A stretch of DNA of 64,000 nucleotides from Streptomyces spororaveus (GCF_016755875.1 NZ_BNED01000005.1:3327001-3391000); one strand, 5' to 3'; counted from the stretch's first letter, positions 1 to 11,080 are shown. Notes: generated by a model not told the origin, from the sequence alone. Numbers and translations: made by a program.

Positions 1-183
1 CCCCGGACCGTTGCCCACCCCCGTGGAGCCCCGGTCGCCCTGCCAGTCGTACACCGGAACCGGCCACGCGCACCCCGTGGAAATACGGGATCTCGCGCAA
101 TCGTCCGATCCCGTAGAAGTGCCTGGTCCGCCCGGTGGGCCGGCGGCTCAATGGAAGTCCGTCCGAGCCGCGTTGGAGTTTCC

Positions 184-720
184 GTGACATCCACCCCGCC
201 CACCGCACCCACCGTCCCCACCCCACCCACCGGCCCCGCCTCGCGCACGATGCTGACCGTCCTGCAGACGACGCACCAGCACGCCGACGCCAAGGCCGGC
301 ATCCTCTCCGCCGTGCAGGCGGCGCTCGTGGGGACGGCGGGCGCGTGGAGCGAGGCGGCGCTCGACGGCTGGCGGCGCGGCGGCACGCTCGGCTGGCTGG
401 CCGGGGCACTGCTGGCCCTGTTCACCTGCGGCCTCTTCGGCGGCGCGGCCTCGCTCGCACTGGCGCTGCGACCGCGCGTCTGGCGGCCCACCGGCCCCAA
501 CGACTACAGCTTCGTCCGGCTGGCGGCCGCATCGGACCCGTCTCCGTCGCCGTCGCCGCTCACCCCTGCCGAGGACGAGCGGCAGCTGAACGCGATGGTC
601 CGCTTCCTCTCCGACGTGGCCCTGCGCAAGTACCGCTGCGTCACGGCCGCCGTGGTGTGCACGGCGGTGATGGGAACCACCGCCGGGCTCTGTCTGCTGC
701 TACGGCCGCTGCTCGGCTGA
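184..720 (+). CDS. Pycsar effector-like membrane protein (PycTM/DUF5706 type)
   Basis: About 178 residues. A Pro/Thr-rich N-terminus is followed by the segment HADAKAGILSAVQ, which resembles the D-x-KAG start of the PycTM (DUF5706) family, and by three hydrophobic segments at roughly residues 37-55, 67-93 and 150-176. In Pycsar antiphage systems such proteins are activated by a cyclic pyrimidine nucleotide and damage the membrane; that role here is inference. I chose the GTG at 184 because TTGGAG lies about 6 bases upstream; an in-frame ATG at 151 is the alternative. The gene is convergent with and overlaps by 21 bp a Crp/Fnr regulator. No cyclase is visible, but the window starts just upstream, so a partner could lie outside. 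Confidence 0.75.
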   Translation: MTSTPPTAPTVPTPPTGPASRTMLTVLQTTHQHADAKAGILSAVQAALVGTAGAWSEAALDGWRRGGTLGWLAGALLALFTCGLFGGAASLALALRPRVWRPTGPNDYSFVRLAAASDPSPSPSPLTPAEDERQLNAMVRFLSDVALRKYRCVTAAVVCTAVMGTTAGLCLLLRPLLG

Positions 721-1452
721 CCCCCGGGGCCCGTGCGGGGCGGGCGGTGCCACGGGCTCGGCGAGTTCGGCCACCCGGGCGAGCCGGGCGAGGTCGTGCA
801 CGGTGGTCGTCCGGTACCCGGTGCCGAGCAGCCCCTCGTCCCGCAGCTCGCGCAACCCCTTGTGCACGGTGGTCTCCGCGGCTCCGGTGAGCGCGGCGAG
901 TTCGGGCTGGGTGAGCTGGAAGCCGATCACATGACCGCCGCCCGCCTCGGGCCGCCCGTACGCCACGGCGAGCTCCACCAGGAGCCGCGCGAGGCGCACC
1001 TTGACCGGGTACCCGCGGAATTCGAGCCGCCGCCTGTTGGCCCAGCGCAGCCGGTCGGCCACGATCCGGGTCAGCGCCATCGCCACCTCGGGCCGCCGCA
1101 GCATGAGCCCGTGCAGGGCCCCGGGCCCGATCACCCGCGCCCGCAACGGCCCGCAGGCCGCCACCCCGGCCGACCGCGGCGCGCCGTCGAGCGCGGCCAT
1201 CTCGCCCACGCTGTCCCCGCCGACACGAACGGCGAGCAGCGACTCCTGCCCGTTCTCCACGGTCGCGGTGACCTTGGCGAACCCGCTGAGGATCACGTAC
1301 AGATGCCGGTCGGTGGCGCCCTCGGTGAGCAGCACACCGCCGGAGCCGAGCGTCAACTCCGAACCCAGCCCGAGTAATTCGGCCCGCGCGGGAGCGGACA
1401 GCACCCCGAGCAGACTCCGCTCCGGCCATTCCCACTGCCCACCCGGCCCCAT
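700..1452 (-). CDS. Crp/Fnr family transcriptional regulator
   Basis: About 250 residues. The N-terminal half is a cyclic-nucleotide-binding-type beta roll (GVLLTEGATDRHLYVILSG, then a segment around VGEMAALDGAPRSAGV that corresponds to the phosphate-binding cassette). A central dimer helix and a C-terminal winged helix follow, with the helix-turn-helix around LTQPELAALTGAAETTVHKG. The start at 1452 has GGAGGGCGG upstream; a longer frame runs to 1560 but adds only low-complexity Arg/Gly sequence. It probably binds DNA in response to a small ligand; which nucleotide cannot be read from sequence. The 3' end overlaps the Pycsar-effector-like gene. Confidence 0.88.
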   Translation of the reverse strand: MGPGGQWEWPERSLLGVLSAPARAELLGLGSELTLGSGGVLLTEGATDRHLYVILSGFAKVTATVENGQESLLAVRVGGDSVGEMAALDGAPRSAGVAACGPLRARVIGPGALHGLMLRRPEVAMALTRIVADRLRWANRRRLEFRGYPVKVRLARLLVELAVAYGRPEAGGGHVIGFQLTQPELAALTGAAETTVHKGLRELRDEGLLGTGYRTTTVHDLARLARVAELAEPVAPPAPHGPRGSAEQRP

Positions 1453-1673
1453 GTCCGCCCTCCGCCCCTCCACACCCACACCCGAGCCCGCCCAGGCTAG
1501 GCCCTCCCCCACCGAAAACACCCGCCCGCGCGACGCCCGCCACCGCCGGGACCGCCTCACGACCGCGCTGCCCGACCGGATGCGGCCGCCACGCCCGGAA
1601 GGCCGGTTCGCGGAGGACTTGGACCGCCTCCCCGAAGCGGCTGAGAAGTCGGCACCCAGTCAGCGCGGGTACG

Positions 1674-1711
1674 CAGAAGGGGCCGGGCTCACCAGAGCCC
1701 GGCCCCTTCTG
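1674..1711 (-). terminator. Hairpin terminator after ychF
   Basis: A perfect 17-bp inverted repeat (1674-1690 with 1695-1711) with a four-base ACCA loop lies about 45 bp past the ychF stop. It has no T-run, as is usual for Streptomyces terminators. Confidence 0.85.
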
Positions 1712-1756
1712 ACCTGCACGTGCGACGCCGCTACCGCACACGCGGCACGGAGACGG

Positions 1757-2845
<1,089 letters not shown>

Positions 2846-2968
2846 GTTGGCGACTTCCCGTAGCTGGAGGGGGCGGCGGCCCGGGAGTGGGCCACCGGAC
2901 AGTTTACTTTCCGATGAGTGGCGGTGGATGTACGCGTGTCCGGCGCCCGATCCGGCCCGCTCCCCGCC

Positions 2969-2981
2969 TACTTTGGTGCCG
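2969..2981 (+). promoter_or_regulatory. -10 box of a likely leaderless promoter
   Basis: TACTTT at 2969-2974 is followed by six bases and then the GTG start at 2981. No Shine-Dalgarno sequence precedes the start, so transcription and translation probably begin at the same base. Confidence 0.5.
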
Positions 2982-3502
2982 TGGAGCAATACAGGACGCG
3001 ATCGGCCCCTCACCAGCAGCGACCGCCGGCCCAGCGCCAGGGCCCCCGGTCGGTGGCGGTGCCCGCCCAGGCCGCCGGCGGCCCGCGGCGGTCCCCGCTC
3101 GCGCGGCGGATGCCCCGGCCCCGGCTGACCGGCCTCGGCGGCGGGCTGTTCGCGTGCGCCGCCATGGTGCTGGTGGGCGGGGTCTGCTGGCTGCTCTTCG
3201 GCTCCTCGCTCTTCGTCTACGGGCTGCTCTTCCTGCCCGTGGCGGCCGCCACCGCGCTCTGGGTACGGCCCGCCGACCTGATCACCGCGCCGATCGGCGT
3301 GCCCATCGCGTTCGCCGCCGGAGTGTGGCCCATCTCGGGCGGCTCCGGCGGCGTCGGCGGCCAGCTGATGGGCCTGGTGTCGGCCCTGTCGCTGCACGCC
3401 GGCTGGCTGTACGCGGGGACGCTCGTCGCCGCGCTGATCGCCGTCGTGCGCAAGGCGGTGCTGATCGGCAGGCGGCGGATGCCCCGACGCGTCACCCAGT
3501 GA
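2981..3502 (+). CDS. DUF6542-like membrane protein
   Basis: About 173 residues. A Pro/Arg/Gln-rich cytoplasmic N-terminus of about 45 residues is followed by four predicted membrane segments (around [51 protein letters not shown] and [17 protein letters not shown]) and a basic tail. Function is unknown. In Streptomyces a protein of this type commonly lies divergent from ychF. The start was placed at the GTG of VEQYRTR because a TANNNT box sits at leaderless spacing; an upstream GTG at 2918 is possible. It is convergent with ppgK, with only 9 bp between the stops. Confidence 0.75.
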   Translation: MEQYRTRSAPHQQRPPAQRQGPRSVAVPAQAAGGPRRSPLARRMPRPRLTGLGGGLFACAAMVLVGGVCWLLFGSSLFVYGLLFLPVAAATALWVRPADLITAPIGVPIAFAAGVWPISGGSGGVGGQLMGLVSALSLHAGWLYAGTLVAALIAVVRKAVLIGRRRMPRRVTQ

Positions 3503-3511
3503 ACCGGCCCG

Positions 3512-4276
3512 CTACTTCTCCCCCGCCGCCTTCGCCGCCTTCGCCGTCATCGCCGCTCCCACGATGCCCGCGTTGTTCTGCAGCGTCGCCGGGACGATCT
3601 CGGCCCGCACGCCCTCGATCAGCGGCAGGAACTTCTCCGGCTTGCGGCTGACGCCGCCCCCGATGATGAAGAGGTCCGGGGAGAACAGCATCTCCACGTG
3701 CTGGAGGTACTTCTGCACGCGGTGCGCCCAGCGCTCCCACGTGAGGTCGTGGTCCTCCTTGGCCTTCACCGACGCCCGGGTCTCCGCGTCGTGGCCCTTC
3801 AGCTCCAGGTGTCCGAGTTCCGAGTTCGGGACGAGCCGCCCGTCCGTGAACAGGGCGCTCCCGATGCCCGTGCCCAGCGTCAGCAGCAGGACGGTGCCGC
3901 CGCGCCCGCGTCCGGCCCCGTACGTCATCTCGGCGACGCCCGCCGCGTCGGCGTCGTTCAGGACAGTGACCGGCAGGCCGCCCAGCTCGCGCGAGATCAG
4001 CGCCGCCGCGTCGACGCCGATCCAGGACTTGTCCATGTTGGCCGCCGAACGGATGACGCCGCTCGTGACCACGCCCGGGAAGGTGACCCCGAGCGGCCCG
4101 TCCCAGTCGAAGGCGCGCACCACCTCGCCGACGCATCCGGCCACCCCCTCGGGGGTGGCCGGATGCGGTGTCAGTACTTTGTGGCGCTCCTGCGCAAGGT
4201 CGCCACGCTCCAGGTCCACGGGAGCGCCCTTGATCCCGGTTCCGCCGATGTCCACGCCGAAGATCTGCATGGACAT
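3512..4276 (-). CDS. ppgK: Polyphosphate glucokinase
   Basis: 254 residues. An ROK/ASKHA-fold sugar kinase that phosphorylates glucose with polyphosphate, and usually ATP, feeding glycolysis. Visible motifs are the phosphate-1 loop [12 protein letters not shown] near the N-terminus, the catalytic-Asp region [24 protein letters not shown], and the C-terminal [13 protein letters not shown]. No clear ribosome-binding site precedes 4276, and a second ATG lies two codons in. It lies 15 bp downstream of ispH on the same strand and is probably co-transcribed with it. In Streptomyces glucose kinase activity also comes from GlkA, so this is a second entry route for glucose. Confidence 0.95.
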   Translation of the reverse strand: MSMQIFGVDIGGTGIKGAPVDLERGDLAQERHKVLTPHPATPEGVAGCVGEVVRAFDWDGPLGVTFPGVVTSGVIRSAANMDKSWIGVDAAALISRELGGLPVTVLNDADAAGVAEMTYGAGRGRGGTVLLLTLGTGIGSALFTDGRLVPNSELGHLELKGHDAETRASVKAKEDHDLTWERWAHRVQKYLQHVEMLFSPDLFIIGGGVSRKPEKFLPLIEGVRAEIVPATLQNNAGIVGAAMTAKAAKAAGEK

Positions 4277-4291
4277 ACCGTACGAAACGAG

Positions 4292-5287
4292 TTACTTGTC
4301 GGCGACCAGTTCGGCAGCCTCGGCACGCAGGTCGCGGCGCAGTTCCTTCGGCAGCGAGAAGACGATCGACTCCTCGGCGGTCTTGACGATCTCCACGTCC
4401 GCGTAGCCGCGCACCGTCAGCCACTCCAGGACCTCCTCGACCAGGACCTCCGGCACCGAGGCGCCCGAGGTGAGGCCGACCGTGGTGACGCCCTCCAGCC
4501 AGGCCTCGTCGATCTCGCTGGCGAAGTCGACCAGGTACGCGGCCTTGGCGCCGGCGTCCAGGGCGACCTCGACGAGCCGGATCGAGTTCGAGGAGTTCTT
4601 CGAGCCGACCACGATGACCAGGTCGGAGTCGGCGCCCATCACCTTGACGGCGGCCTGCCGGTTCGAGGTGGCGTAGCAGATGTCGTCGCTCGGCGGCGAG
4701 ACGAGCAGCGGGAACTTCGTCTTCAGGGCGTCGACCGTCTCCATGGTCTCGTCGACCGAGAGGGTGGTCTGGGAGAGCCAGACGACCTTGGACTCGTCGC
4801 GGACGGTGACCTTCTCCACGTCGTGCGGGCCGTCGACGATCGTGATGTGGTCCGGGGCCTCGCCGGAGGTGCCGATGACCTCCTCGTGGCCCTCGTGGCC
4901 GATGAGGAGGATGTCGAAGTCCTCGTTCGCGTACCGGATGGCTTCCTTGTGCACCTTGGTGACCAGCGGGCAGGTCGCGTCGATCGTCGCGAGCTTGCCG
5001 CGCGCCGCCTCCTCGTGCACCACCGGCGCCACACCGTGCGCGGAGAACATCACGATGGAGCCCTCGGGTACCTCCTCCGTCCGCTCGACGAAGATGGCGC
5101 CCTTCTTCTCCAGGGTCTGGACGACGTACTTGTTGTGCACGATCTCGTGGCGGACGTAGACCGGCGCACCGTACTGCTCAAGGGCTTTCTCGACGGCGAT
5201 CACGGCTCGGTCCACGCCCGCGCAGTAGCCGCGGGGCGCGGCGAGCAGGACACGGCGGGAAGCGGGAGCGGGGGCGGGAGCAGTCAT
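4292..5287 (-). CDS. ispH: 4-hydroxy-3-methylbut-2-enyl diphosphate reductase (IspH/LytB)
   Basis: 331 residues. The last enzyme of the MEP isoprenoid pathway, making IPP and DMAPP with an iron-sulfur cluster. The three cluster cysteines are visible in [23 protein letters not shown] and [11 protein letters not shown]; the substrate-binding SSNS stretch and the HGV histidine are present. The start at 5287 has ATGGAGCAC directly upstream; a short Ala/Pro linker precedes the conserved core. It probably heads an operon with ppgK. The isoprenyl transferase near 39.3-40.1 kb uses the product of this pathway. Confidence 0.97.
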   Translation of the reverse strand: MTAPAPAPASRRVLLAAPRGYCAGVDRAVIAVEKALEQYGAPVYVRHEIVHNKYVVQTLEKKGAIFVERTEEVPEGSIVMFSAHGVAPVVHEEAARGKLATIDATCPLVTKVHKEAIRYANEDFDILLIGHEGHEEVIGTSGEAPDHITIVDGPHDVEKVTVRDESKVVWLSQTTLSVDETMETVDALKTKFPLLVSPPSDDICYATSNRQAAVKVMGADSDLVIVVGSKNSSNSIRLVEVALDAGAKAAYLVDFASEIDEAWLEGVTTVGLTSGASVPEVLVEEVLEWLTVRGYADVEIVKTAEESIVFSLPKELRRDLRAEAAELVADK

Positions 5288-5391
5288 GTGCTCCATCGTA
5301 CGGGGGTCTCCAGCAGGCCGGGCGTCCCCCGTCCTGCACACACTGGCCCGAAAGCCCGTACTGCCCCTACCCCCCAGACCCCGGAGGACGG

Positions 5392-6771
5392 ATGGCTTCC
5401 GTTACCGACTCCAGTGCGGCGGCGCCCGCGACGCTGCGGCGGAGCCTGGGCTTCCGGGATCTGGTCGTCTACGGGCTGCTGTTCATCGCCCCCATGGCCC
5501 CGGTCGGCGTCTTCGGCACGCTCGACGCCAAGTCGCACGGCGCGGTCGCCCTCGTCTACCTCTGCGCGACCGTCGCCATGGCCTTCACGGCCTTCTCCTA
5601 CGCGCAGATGGTGCGGGTCGCCCCGCAGGCCGGCTCGGTCTTCACCTACGCCCGCAAGGGCCTCGGCGAGGGCGCCGGACTGATCGCCGGCTGGATGGCG
5701 ATGCTCGACTACCTGCTGATCCCGGCGGTCGCGTACCTCTTCTCCGGGATCGCGATGAACGCGCTGGTCCCGGAGGTCTCCCGGTGGGTGTGGACGGCCC
5801 TGGCGGTCGTGATCACCACCCTGCTGAACCTGTGGGGCGTACGGGCGGCCGCGCGCGTGGGTCTCGCCGTGCTGGCCATGGAGATCCTGGTGCTGCTCGT
5901 CTTCCTGGTGGCCGCGGTGACCGTACTGGTCCAGGGCGGGGCGCGGCGCGGCTGGCTCTCCCCGCTGACGGGTGACGGCTCACTCGGCTTCAGTACGGCC
6001 GCGGTGCTGGGCGCGGTGTCGGTCGCGGTCCTGTCCTACCTGGGCTTCGACGCGATCGCCTCCTTCGCCGAGGAGGTGACGGGCGGCTCGGAGCGGGTGG
6101 CGCGGGCGGTGCTGTTCTGCCTGGCGCTGGCCGGGGTGCTGTTCGTCGCCCAGAGCTATCTGGCGGCGCTGCTCATGCCCGTGTCCGCGGCGGAGCTGGC
6201 GGCCGAGCCGGCGCTGCAGGGTCCGGCCTTCTACGATGCGGTGGAGTCCGCGGCCGGCGCCTGGCTGCACGACCTGGTGGCCGTCAGCAAGGCGATCGGG
6301 GCGGCCTTCGCGGCGCTGGCCGGGCAGGCGGCGGCGGGCCGGCTGGTGTTCGCGATGGCCCGGGAGCGGCGGCTGCCCCGGGTCCTCGCCCGGGTCTCGG
6401 GCGGCACCCCGCGGCCCGCCCTGCTGGTGGCGGCCACGATCACGCTGGTCGCGGCGGTGTGGGCGGCCCGCCGGGACGACGGGCTCGACCAGCTGGTGTC
6501 GGTGGTGGACGTCGGGGCGCTGGTGGCCTTCACCCTGCTGCACGCCTCGGTGGTGGGCTGGTTCGTGGTCAAGCGGCGGGAGGGTCCGCCGGTCTGGTGG
6601 AAGCACCTGGTGATGCCGGTGCTGGGCGCGGCGGTGACCGTCGCGGTGATCTTCGAGGCCTCGTGGACGGCGCAGCTGGTGGGGGCGGTGTGGCTGGCGG
6701 TCGGCCTGGGCGTCCTGCTCGTCCAGCGCGGCCGCCGCGACCTCCCGGCCGACACCGGCGCCGGAGCCTGA
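5392..6771 (+). CDS. APC-family amino acid permease
   Basis: 459 residues with about 12 predicted membrane segments. The N-terminal stretch [20 protein letters not shown] and the following [20 protein letters not shown] fit the first helices of the amino acid-polyamine-organocation superfamily, and [12 protein letters not shown] is the conserved helix-6 region. Substrate cannot be assigned from sequence. It is divergent from ispH; the next gene, xseA, starts 33 bp downstream but seems to have its own leaderless promoter. Confidence 0.88.
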   Translation: MASVTDSSAAAPATLRRSLGFRDLVVYGLLFIAPMAPVGVFGTLDAKSHGAVALVYLCATVAMAFTAFSYAQMVRVAPQAGSVFTYARKGLGEGAGLIAGWMAMLDYLLIPAVAYLFSGIAMNALVPEVSRWVWTALAVVITTLLNLWGVRAAARVGLAVLAMEILVLLVFLVAAVTVLVQGGARRGWLSPLTGDGSLGFSTAAVLGAVSVAVLSYLGFDAIASFAEEVTGGSERVARAVLFCLALAGVLFVAQSYLAALLMPVSAAELAAEPALQGPAFYDAVESAAGAWLHDLVAVSKAIGAAFAALAGQAAAGRLVFAMARERRLPRVLARVSGGTPRPALLVAATITLVAAVWAARRDDGLDQLVSVVDVGALVAFTLLHASVVGWFVVKRREGPPVWWKHLVMPVLGAAVTVAVIFEASWTAQLVGAVWLAVGLGVLLVQRGRRDLPADTGAGA

Positions 6772-6792
6772 CGCACTGTCGGCGGAGCCGGA

Positions 6793-6805
6793 TAGCCTGC
6801 GTGCA
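6793..6805 (+). promoter_or_regulatory. -10 box of a likely leaderless xseA promoter
   Basis: TAGCCT at 6793-6798, six bases, then the ATG at 6805, with no Shine-Dalgarno sequence. This spacing fits a leaderless mRNA. Confidence 0.5.
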
Positions 6806-8064
6806 TGGGTCTGAATACGTCGGCCGAGGCGCCGCTGCCGGTAGGCCAGGTGTCCCGGCTCATCGGGGGCTGGATCGAGCGGCTCGGCCAGGTGTGGGTG
6901 GAGGGGCAGATCACGCAGCTCTCGCGGCGGCCGGGAGCGGGGGTGGTGTTCCTGACGCTGCGCGACCCCTCGCACGACATCTCCGTCAGCGTGACCTGCT
7001 TCCGCCAGGTCTTCGACGAGGTCGCGGACGTGGTCTCCGAGGGCGCCCGGGTCGTGCTGCTGGCCAAGCCCGAGTGGTACGCCCCGCGCGGGCAGCTGTC
7101 CCTGCGGGCCACGGAGATACGGCCGGTCGGCATCGGGGAGCTCCTCGCCCGGCTGGAGCGCCTCAAGCGCTCCCTGGCCTCCGAGGGGCTCTTCGCGCTG
7201 GAGCGCAAGAAGCCGCTGCCCTTTCTGCCGCAGCTGATCGGGCTGGTGGTCGGGCGGGCCTCGGCGGCCGAGCGCGATGTCCTGGAGAACGCCCGGCGCC
7301 GCTGGCCCGCGGTCCGCTTCGAGGTGCGCAACGTCGCCGTCCAGGGGGTGCACGCGGTGCCCCAGGTGGTTGAGGCGGTCAAGGAGCTCGACGCCATCGA
7401 CGAGGTCGACGTGATCATCGTGGCGCGCGGCGGCGGCAGCGTGGAGGACCTGCTGCCCTTCTCCGACGAGGAGGTGGTCCGGACGGTCGCGGCGGCCCGT
7501 ACCCCGGTGGTCTCGGCGATCGGCCACGAGCCGGACTCCCCGCTGCTGGACCTGGTCGCGGACGTCCGGGCCTCCACGCCCACGGACGCGGCGAAGAAGG
7601 TGGTCCCGGACGTCGGCGAGGAGCTGGAGCGCGTACGCCAGCTGCAGGCCCGGGGGCTGCGTGCGGTCACCGGGCTGCTCGACCGGGAGGAGCGGGGCCT
7701 CGCGCACGCCCTGGCCCGGCCGGTCTTCGTCCACCCCCAGCGGATGGTGGAGATCCGCGAGGACGAGCTGGACGCCCTGCTGGCCCGTGCCCGGCGCACG
7801 CTGGGGCACCTGCTGGACCGGGCCGACTCGGAGCTCGCCCACACCCTCGCCCGGGTGGTGGCGCTGTCCCCGGCGGCGACCCTGGAGCGGGGGTACGCCG
7901 TGCTCCAGCGGGCCGACGGGCACGTGGTGCGCTCGCCGCAGGAGGTGGCTGCGCACGACGTGCTGCGCGCGCGGGTGGCGGAGGGCACCTTCTCGGTGGA
8001 GGTCTCGTCGCTCGGGGTCCCTGAAGCCCCTGAAGCCCCTGCCGCGACGGCCGCTTCGGAATAG
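6805..8064 (+). CDS. xseA: Exodeoxyribonuclease VII large subunit
   Basis: 419 residues. An N-terminal OB-fold (about 15-110; [25 protein letters not shown]) binds single-stranded DNA. The catalytic domain contains [39 protein letters not shown] and [20 protein letters not shown], which are family hallmarks. A coiled-coil region (about 270-360) and a short tail follow. With XseB it degrades single-stranded DNA from both ends in repair. The C-terminus is shorter than in E. coli, as is usual in actinobacteria. xseB follows after 54 bp. Confidence 0.97.
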   Translation: MGLNTSAEAPLPVGQVSRLIGGWIERLGQVWVEGQITQLSRRPGAGVVFLTLRDPSHDISVSVTCFRQVFDEVADVVSEGARVVLLAKPEWYAPRGQLSLRATEIRPVGIGELLARLERLKRSLASEGLFALERKKPLPFLPQLIGLVVGRASAAERDVLENARRRWPAVRFEVRNVAVQGVHAVPQVVEAVKELDAIDEVDVIIVARGGGSVEDLLPFSDEEVVRTVAAARTPVVSAIGHEPDSPLLDLVADVRASTPTDAAKKVVPDVGEELERVRQLQARGLRAVTGLLDREERGLAHALARPVFVHPQRMVEIREDELDALLARARRTLGHLLDRADSELAHTLARVVALSPAATLERGYAVLQRADGHVVRSPQEVAAHDVLRARVAEGTFSVEVSSLGVPEAPEAPAATAASE

Positions 8065-8118
8065 CGACACACGGCCGCAATCACGTGGTCGCACGACACA
8101 CAGAGGATGGATACGGGA

Positions 8119-8337
8119 ATGACAGAGGCCGGAACGGCGCTGGGCTACGAGCAGGCCCGCGACGAGCTCATCGAGGTCGTCCGCAAGCTGGAGGCGGGCG
8201 GGACCTCGCTGGAGGACTCCCTCGCGCTGTGGGAGCGCGGCGAGGAGCTGGCGAAGGTGTGCCGGCACTGGCTGGAGGGGGCCCGGGCCCGCCTGGACTC
8301 GGCGCTCGCGGCGCGCGAGCCGGCCGGGGAGGAGTGA
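8119..8337 (+). CDS. xseB: Exodeoxyribonuclease VII small subunit
   Basis: 72 residues, normal for the family. The conserved helix-turn-helix core reads [20 protein letters not shown] and [19 protein letters not shown]. It forms the small-subunit coat on XseA. I chose the ATG at 8119 because the upstream ATG at 8107 directly abuts AGAGG with no spacer; GAGGATGG then serves 8119. It is in an operon-like position after xseA. Confidence 0.93.
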   Translation: MTEAGTALGYEQARDELIEVVRKLEAGGTSLEDSLALWERGEELAKVCRHWLEGARARLDSALAAREPAGEE

Positions 8338-8360
8338 GCCCGGTCACCCGGAGGCCGATT

Positions 8361-8378
8361 TAGTTGAAAATTCATCTA
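8361..8378. promoter_or_regulatory. Candidate operator palindrome
   Basis: TAGTTGAAAATTCATCTA is an inverted repeat with 7 of 8 arm positions matching and a 2-bp centre. It stands out as A/T-rich in very GC-rich DNA and lies 57 bp before the nitroreductase-family start. It resembles operators of MarR/HxlR-type regulators; the cognate regulator is not identified. Confidence 0.5.
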
Positions 8379-8434
8379 CCTCCGCCGTAGAGTCGGGGAC
8401 ATCGCTTCACCTCCGTATGGAAGAAGGCTTTCCG

Positions 8435-9028
8435 ATGTCTCTCGTTCTTGACTCCGCCGCGCAGGACCTGCTGTTCCGCGAGGCCCGCACGGCCAACTCG
8501 TTCACCGACGAGCCGGTCACCGAGGAGCAGGTCCAGGCGATCTACGAGCTGGTGAAGTTCGGCCCCACCGCCTTCAACCAGACCCCGCTGCGCATCACCC
8601 TGGTCCGCTCCCCCGAGGCCCGCGAGCGCCTCGTGAAGCACCTCGCCGAGGGCAACCAGGCCAAGACCGCCGCCGCGCCGCTGGTCGCGATCCTCTCCGC
8701 GGACAACGAGTTCCACGAGGAGCTCCCGGCACTGCTGCCGCACTTCCCGCAGGCCAAGGACATGTTCTTCGCCGAGCGCCCGGTCCGTGAGCAGTCCGCC
8801 CTGCTCAACTCCGCGCTGCAGGCCGCCTACTTCATCGTCGGCGTCCGCGCCGCCGGCCTGGCCGCGGGTCCGATGACCGGCGCCGACCTCGCCGGCATCC
8901 AGAAGGAGTTCCTGGACGCCGACCACACCCCGCTGATGATCGTCAACATCGGCAAGCCGGCGGCCGAGGGTGCCTGGTTCGACCGCTCCCCGCGCCTGGC
9001 GTACGACGAGGTCGTCACGACCGTCTGA
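8435..9028 (+). CDS. Nitroreductase-family protein, malonic semialdehyde reductase-like
   Basis: 197 residues. A short flavoprotein of the RutE/HadB-like branch of the nitroreductase family: [19 protein letters not shown], then the FMN-binding region around [12 protein letters not shown], and the C-terminal [21 protein letters not shown]. RutE-type enzymes reduce malonic semialdehyde, but no rut genes are nearby, so the substrate is uncertain. The start was placed at 8435 with AAGAAGG upstream rather than at the ATG at 8417. An A/T-rich palindrome upstream suggests single-gene regulation. A very strong hairpin follows. Confidence 0.88.
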   Translation: MSLVLDSAAQDLLFREARTANSFTDEPVTEEQVQAIYELVKFGPTAFNQTPLRITLVRSPEARERLVKHLAEGNQAKTAAAPLVAILSADNEFHEELPALLPHFPQAKDMFFAERPVREQSALLNSALQAAYFIVGVRAAGLAAGPMTGADLAGIQKEFLDADHTPLMIVNIGKPAAEGAWFDRSPRLAYDEVVTTV

Positions 9029-9040
9029 CCGTCGCCGCGG

Positions 9041-9099
9041 ACATGCGAAAAGGGCCGTGCGCCCCGGGATTACCGGGGCGCACGGCCCTTTTCGCATGT
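9041..9099. terminator. 27-bp perfect hairpin, bidirectional terminator
   Basis: A perfect inverted repeat of 27 bp (9041-9067 and 9073-9099) with a five-base GATTA loop sits between the convergent nitroreductase and DUF4245 genes. AAAA and TTTT in the outer stem give short T-tracts in either direction. Confidence 0.93.
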
Positions 9100-9149
9100 C
9101 GCGCGCGCGACGGCGGGCGCGGCCCGCGCCCGGTGAGGCGCGGCCCGCG

Positions 9150-9686
9150 CTACTTGCCCTGCTTGAACTCCAGCGCCGCCGCAAGCGTGCCGAGCTGCTC
9201 GAAGGAGGCCGTCCCGGTCACCACCGTGACGTAGCCCTGCTCCTGCCGCACGAGGGCGTCGTACTTCTCGCCGTCCCAGCGCTCCCAGGCCTGGTCGCCG
9301 ACCTGCTGCGTCTGCCCGGTGGCCGTCGCCTGCTGGGTGACCTTGGCGAGGTACTTGGCCGAGGTGTCCGTGGACTGCTCCACCGCCGCGTACTGCTGGT
9401 CCGGGTCGAGGAACCCCAGGTGCCAGGCGTTGGCGTTCTTGCGCTCGTACGTCACCGAGGTCGCCCGCCACTGCTCCTGGAGCCCCACGGGGGCCGCCAC
9501 CGGATACGGGGCCGCGCGCCGGGCCGTCAGGGTTTCCACCCGGTAGTCGACCGCGTGCGTCGGATCGGCCTTGTCGTCATGCGGGACGAAGAGGTAGATC
9601 CCGGCGACGACGATGCCGATCACCCCCAGCGACCGGACCATGTCCCAGACCGTCTGCTTGCCTTTCATACCTGCCACGGGACCCAT
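9150..9686 (-). CDS. DUF4245-like membrane-anchored protein
   Basis: About 178 residues. One N-terminal membrane segment ([16 protein letters not shown]) is followed by an extracytoplasmic domain. [13 protein letters not shown] and [16 protein letters not shown] match what I recall of the actinobacterial DUF4245 family, whose function is unknown. Three in-frame starts (9713, 9686, 9668) are possible; none has a strong ribosome-binding site. It is placed between the nitroreductase-family gene (convergent) and glpX (divergent), as in other Streptomyces. Confidence 0.82.
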   Translation of the reverse strand: MGPVAGMKGKQTVWDMVRSLGVIGIVVAGIYLFVPHDDKADPTHAVDYRVETLTARRAAPYPVAAPVGLQEQWRATSVTYERKNANAWHLGFLDPDQQYAAVEQSTDTSAKYLAKVTQQATATGQTQQVGDQAWERWDGEKYDALVRQEQGYVTVVTGTASFEQLGTLAAALEFKQGK

Positions 9687-9905
9687 CGTCCCGCATCCCG
9701 GGGCGGCGATCACCGCCGGGGTCGCGGTGCGGCGCGTGTCGGCGGACCCTGGAGAGTCCCGGAGGACCGCAAGACGTCCGCTCAGGACAATCGGCTGACC
9801 GATATGCCGCTCATACGTGACCCGCCCTGCTCAATATGTCGACGTACCGATAGAGTTCCAGCACCCTCACTTCCCGGCCGTCGCCGTACAGAAAGGTGCG
9901 CTCCG

Positions 9906-10937
9906 ATGACCGAGCACAACCTGCCGCCCCAGCTCGAAGTCTCTCCGGAGGCCCCCGACCGCAACCTCGCACTGGAACTCGTACGGGTCACCGAGGCCGC
10001 CGCCATGGCCGCGGGCCGGTGGGTCGGACGCGGCGACAAGATCGGCGCGGACGGTGCCGCGGTCAACGCGATGCGCACCCTGATCTCCACCGTCTCGATG
10101 AACGGCGTCGTCGTCATCGGCGAGGGGGAGAAGGACGAGGCCCCCATGCTCTTCAACGGCGAGCGGGTCGGCGACGGCACGGGCGCCGAGGTCGACATCG
10201 CCGTGGACCCGATCGACGGCACCACCCTGAACGCCAAGGGCATGCCGAACGCCATCGCCGTCCTGGCGGCCGCCGACCGCGGCACCATGTTCGACCCGTC
10301 CGCGGTGTTCTACATGGAGAAGCTGGTCACCGGCCCCGAGGCCGCCGACTTCGTCGACATCAACGCGCCCGTCTCGGTGAACATCCGCCGGGTCGCCAAG
10401 GCCAAGAACATGGCCGTCGAGGACGTCACCGTGGTCATCCTGGACCGCCCCCGCCACGAGGGCATCGTCAAGGAGATCCGCGAGACCGGCGCCCGGATCA
10501 AGTTCATCTCCGACGGCGACGTCGCGGGCTCGGTCATGGCCGTGCGCGAGGGCACCGGCGTCGACCTGCTCCTCGGCATCGGCGGCACCCCCGAGGGCAT
10601 CATCTCGGCGTGCGCCATAAAGTGCCTCGGCGGCACCATCCAGGGCAAGCTCTGGCCGAAGGACGAGGCCGAGCGCCAGCGCGCGCTCGACGCCGGTCAC
10701 GACCTGGACCGCGTCCTGACCACGAACGACCTGGTGTCCGGCGAGAACGTCTTCTTCGTCGCCACCGGCATCACGGACGGCGAGCTGCTGCGCGGCGTCC
10801 ACTACCGCTCGGAGACCGCGACGACGTCCTCGCTGGTCATGCGCTCGAAGTCGGGCACGATCCGGCAGATCGACTCGACGCACCGCCTGTCGAAGCTGCG
10901 CGCGTACAGCGCGATCGACTTCGACCGCGCGCACTAG
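9906..10937 (+). CDS. glpX: Class II fructose-1,6-bisphosphatase
   Basis: 343 residues. A gluconeogenic enzyme of the GlpX type, metal-dependent. Visible are [12 protein letters not shown], the metal-binding [28 protein letters not shown] and [21 protein letters not shown] short hydrophilic N-terminus precedes the core. Most actinobacteria use GlpX as their main or only FBPase. The start has AAAGGTG upstream. A hairpin terminator follows 13 bp after the stop. Confidence 0.97.
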   Translation: MTEHNLPPQLEVSPEAPDRNLALELVRVTEAAAMAAGRWVGRGDKIGADGAAVNAMRTLISTVSMNGVVVIGEGEKDEAPMLFNGERVGDGTGAEVDIAVDPIDGTTLNAKGMPNAIAVLAAADRGTMFDPSAVFYMEKLVTGPEAADFVDINAPVSVNIRRVAKAKNMAVEDVTVVILDRPRHEGIVKEIRETGARIKFISDGDVAGSVMAVREGTGVDLLLGIGGTPEGIISACAIKCLGGTIQGKLWPKDEAERQRALDAGHDLDRVLTTNDLVSGENVFFVATGITDGELLRGVHYRSETATTSSLVMRSKSGTIRQIDSTHRLSKLRAYSAIDFDRAH

Positions 10938-10950
10938 TCACCGGCGCAAA

Positions 10951-10992
10951 CGAGAGGGGCGGTCACCGCGTGCGGCGGGACCGCCCCTCTCG
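10951..10992. terminator. Hairpin terminator between glpX and the WhiB-like gene
   Basis: A perfect 14-bp inverted repeat (10951-10964 with 10979-10992) whose 14-base loop can pair a little further. It can serve both convergent genes. Confidence 0.8.
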
Positions 10993-11080
10993 TACGTTCA
11001 CGTCCGGCGTCCGGCGCCCTGCCGTCCGGCACCCTGCGTCCGGTGCCTCGGCGGCCGACCACGGTCGGCCTGCGACCGGC

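Noticed and set aside
1-183. Possible gene fragment at the left edge
   Set aside because: No frame in the first 183 bases gives recognisable protein sequence; the region looks like ordinary upstream DNA.
4139-4162. Hairpin in the ppgK region resembling a terminator
   Set aside because: It is inside the coding frame of polyphosphate glucokinase, so it is more likely a codon-level coincidence.
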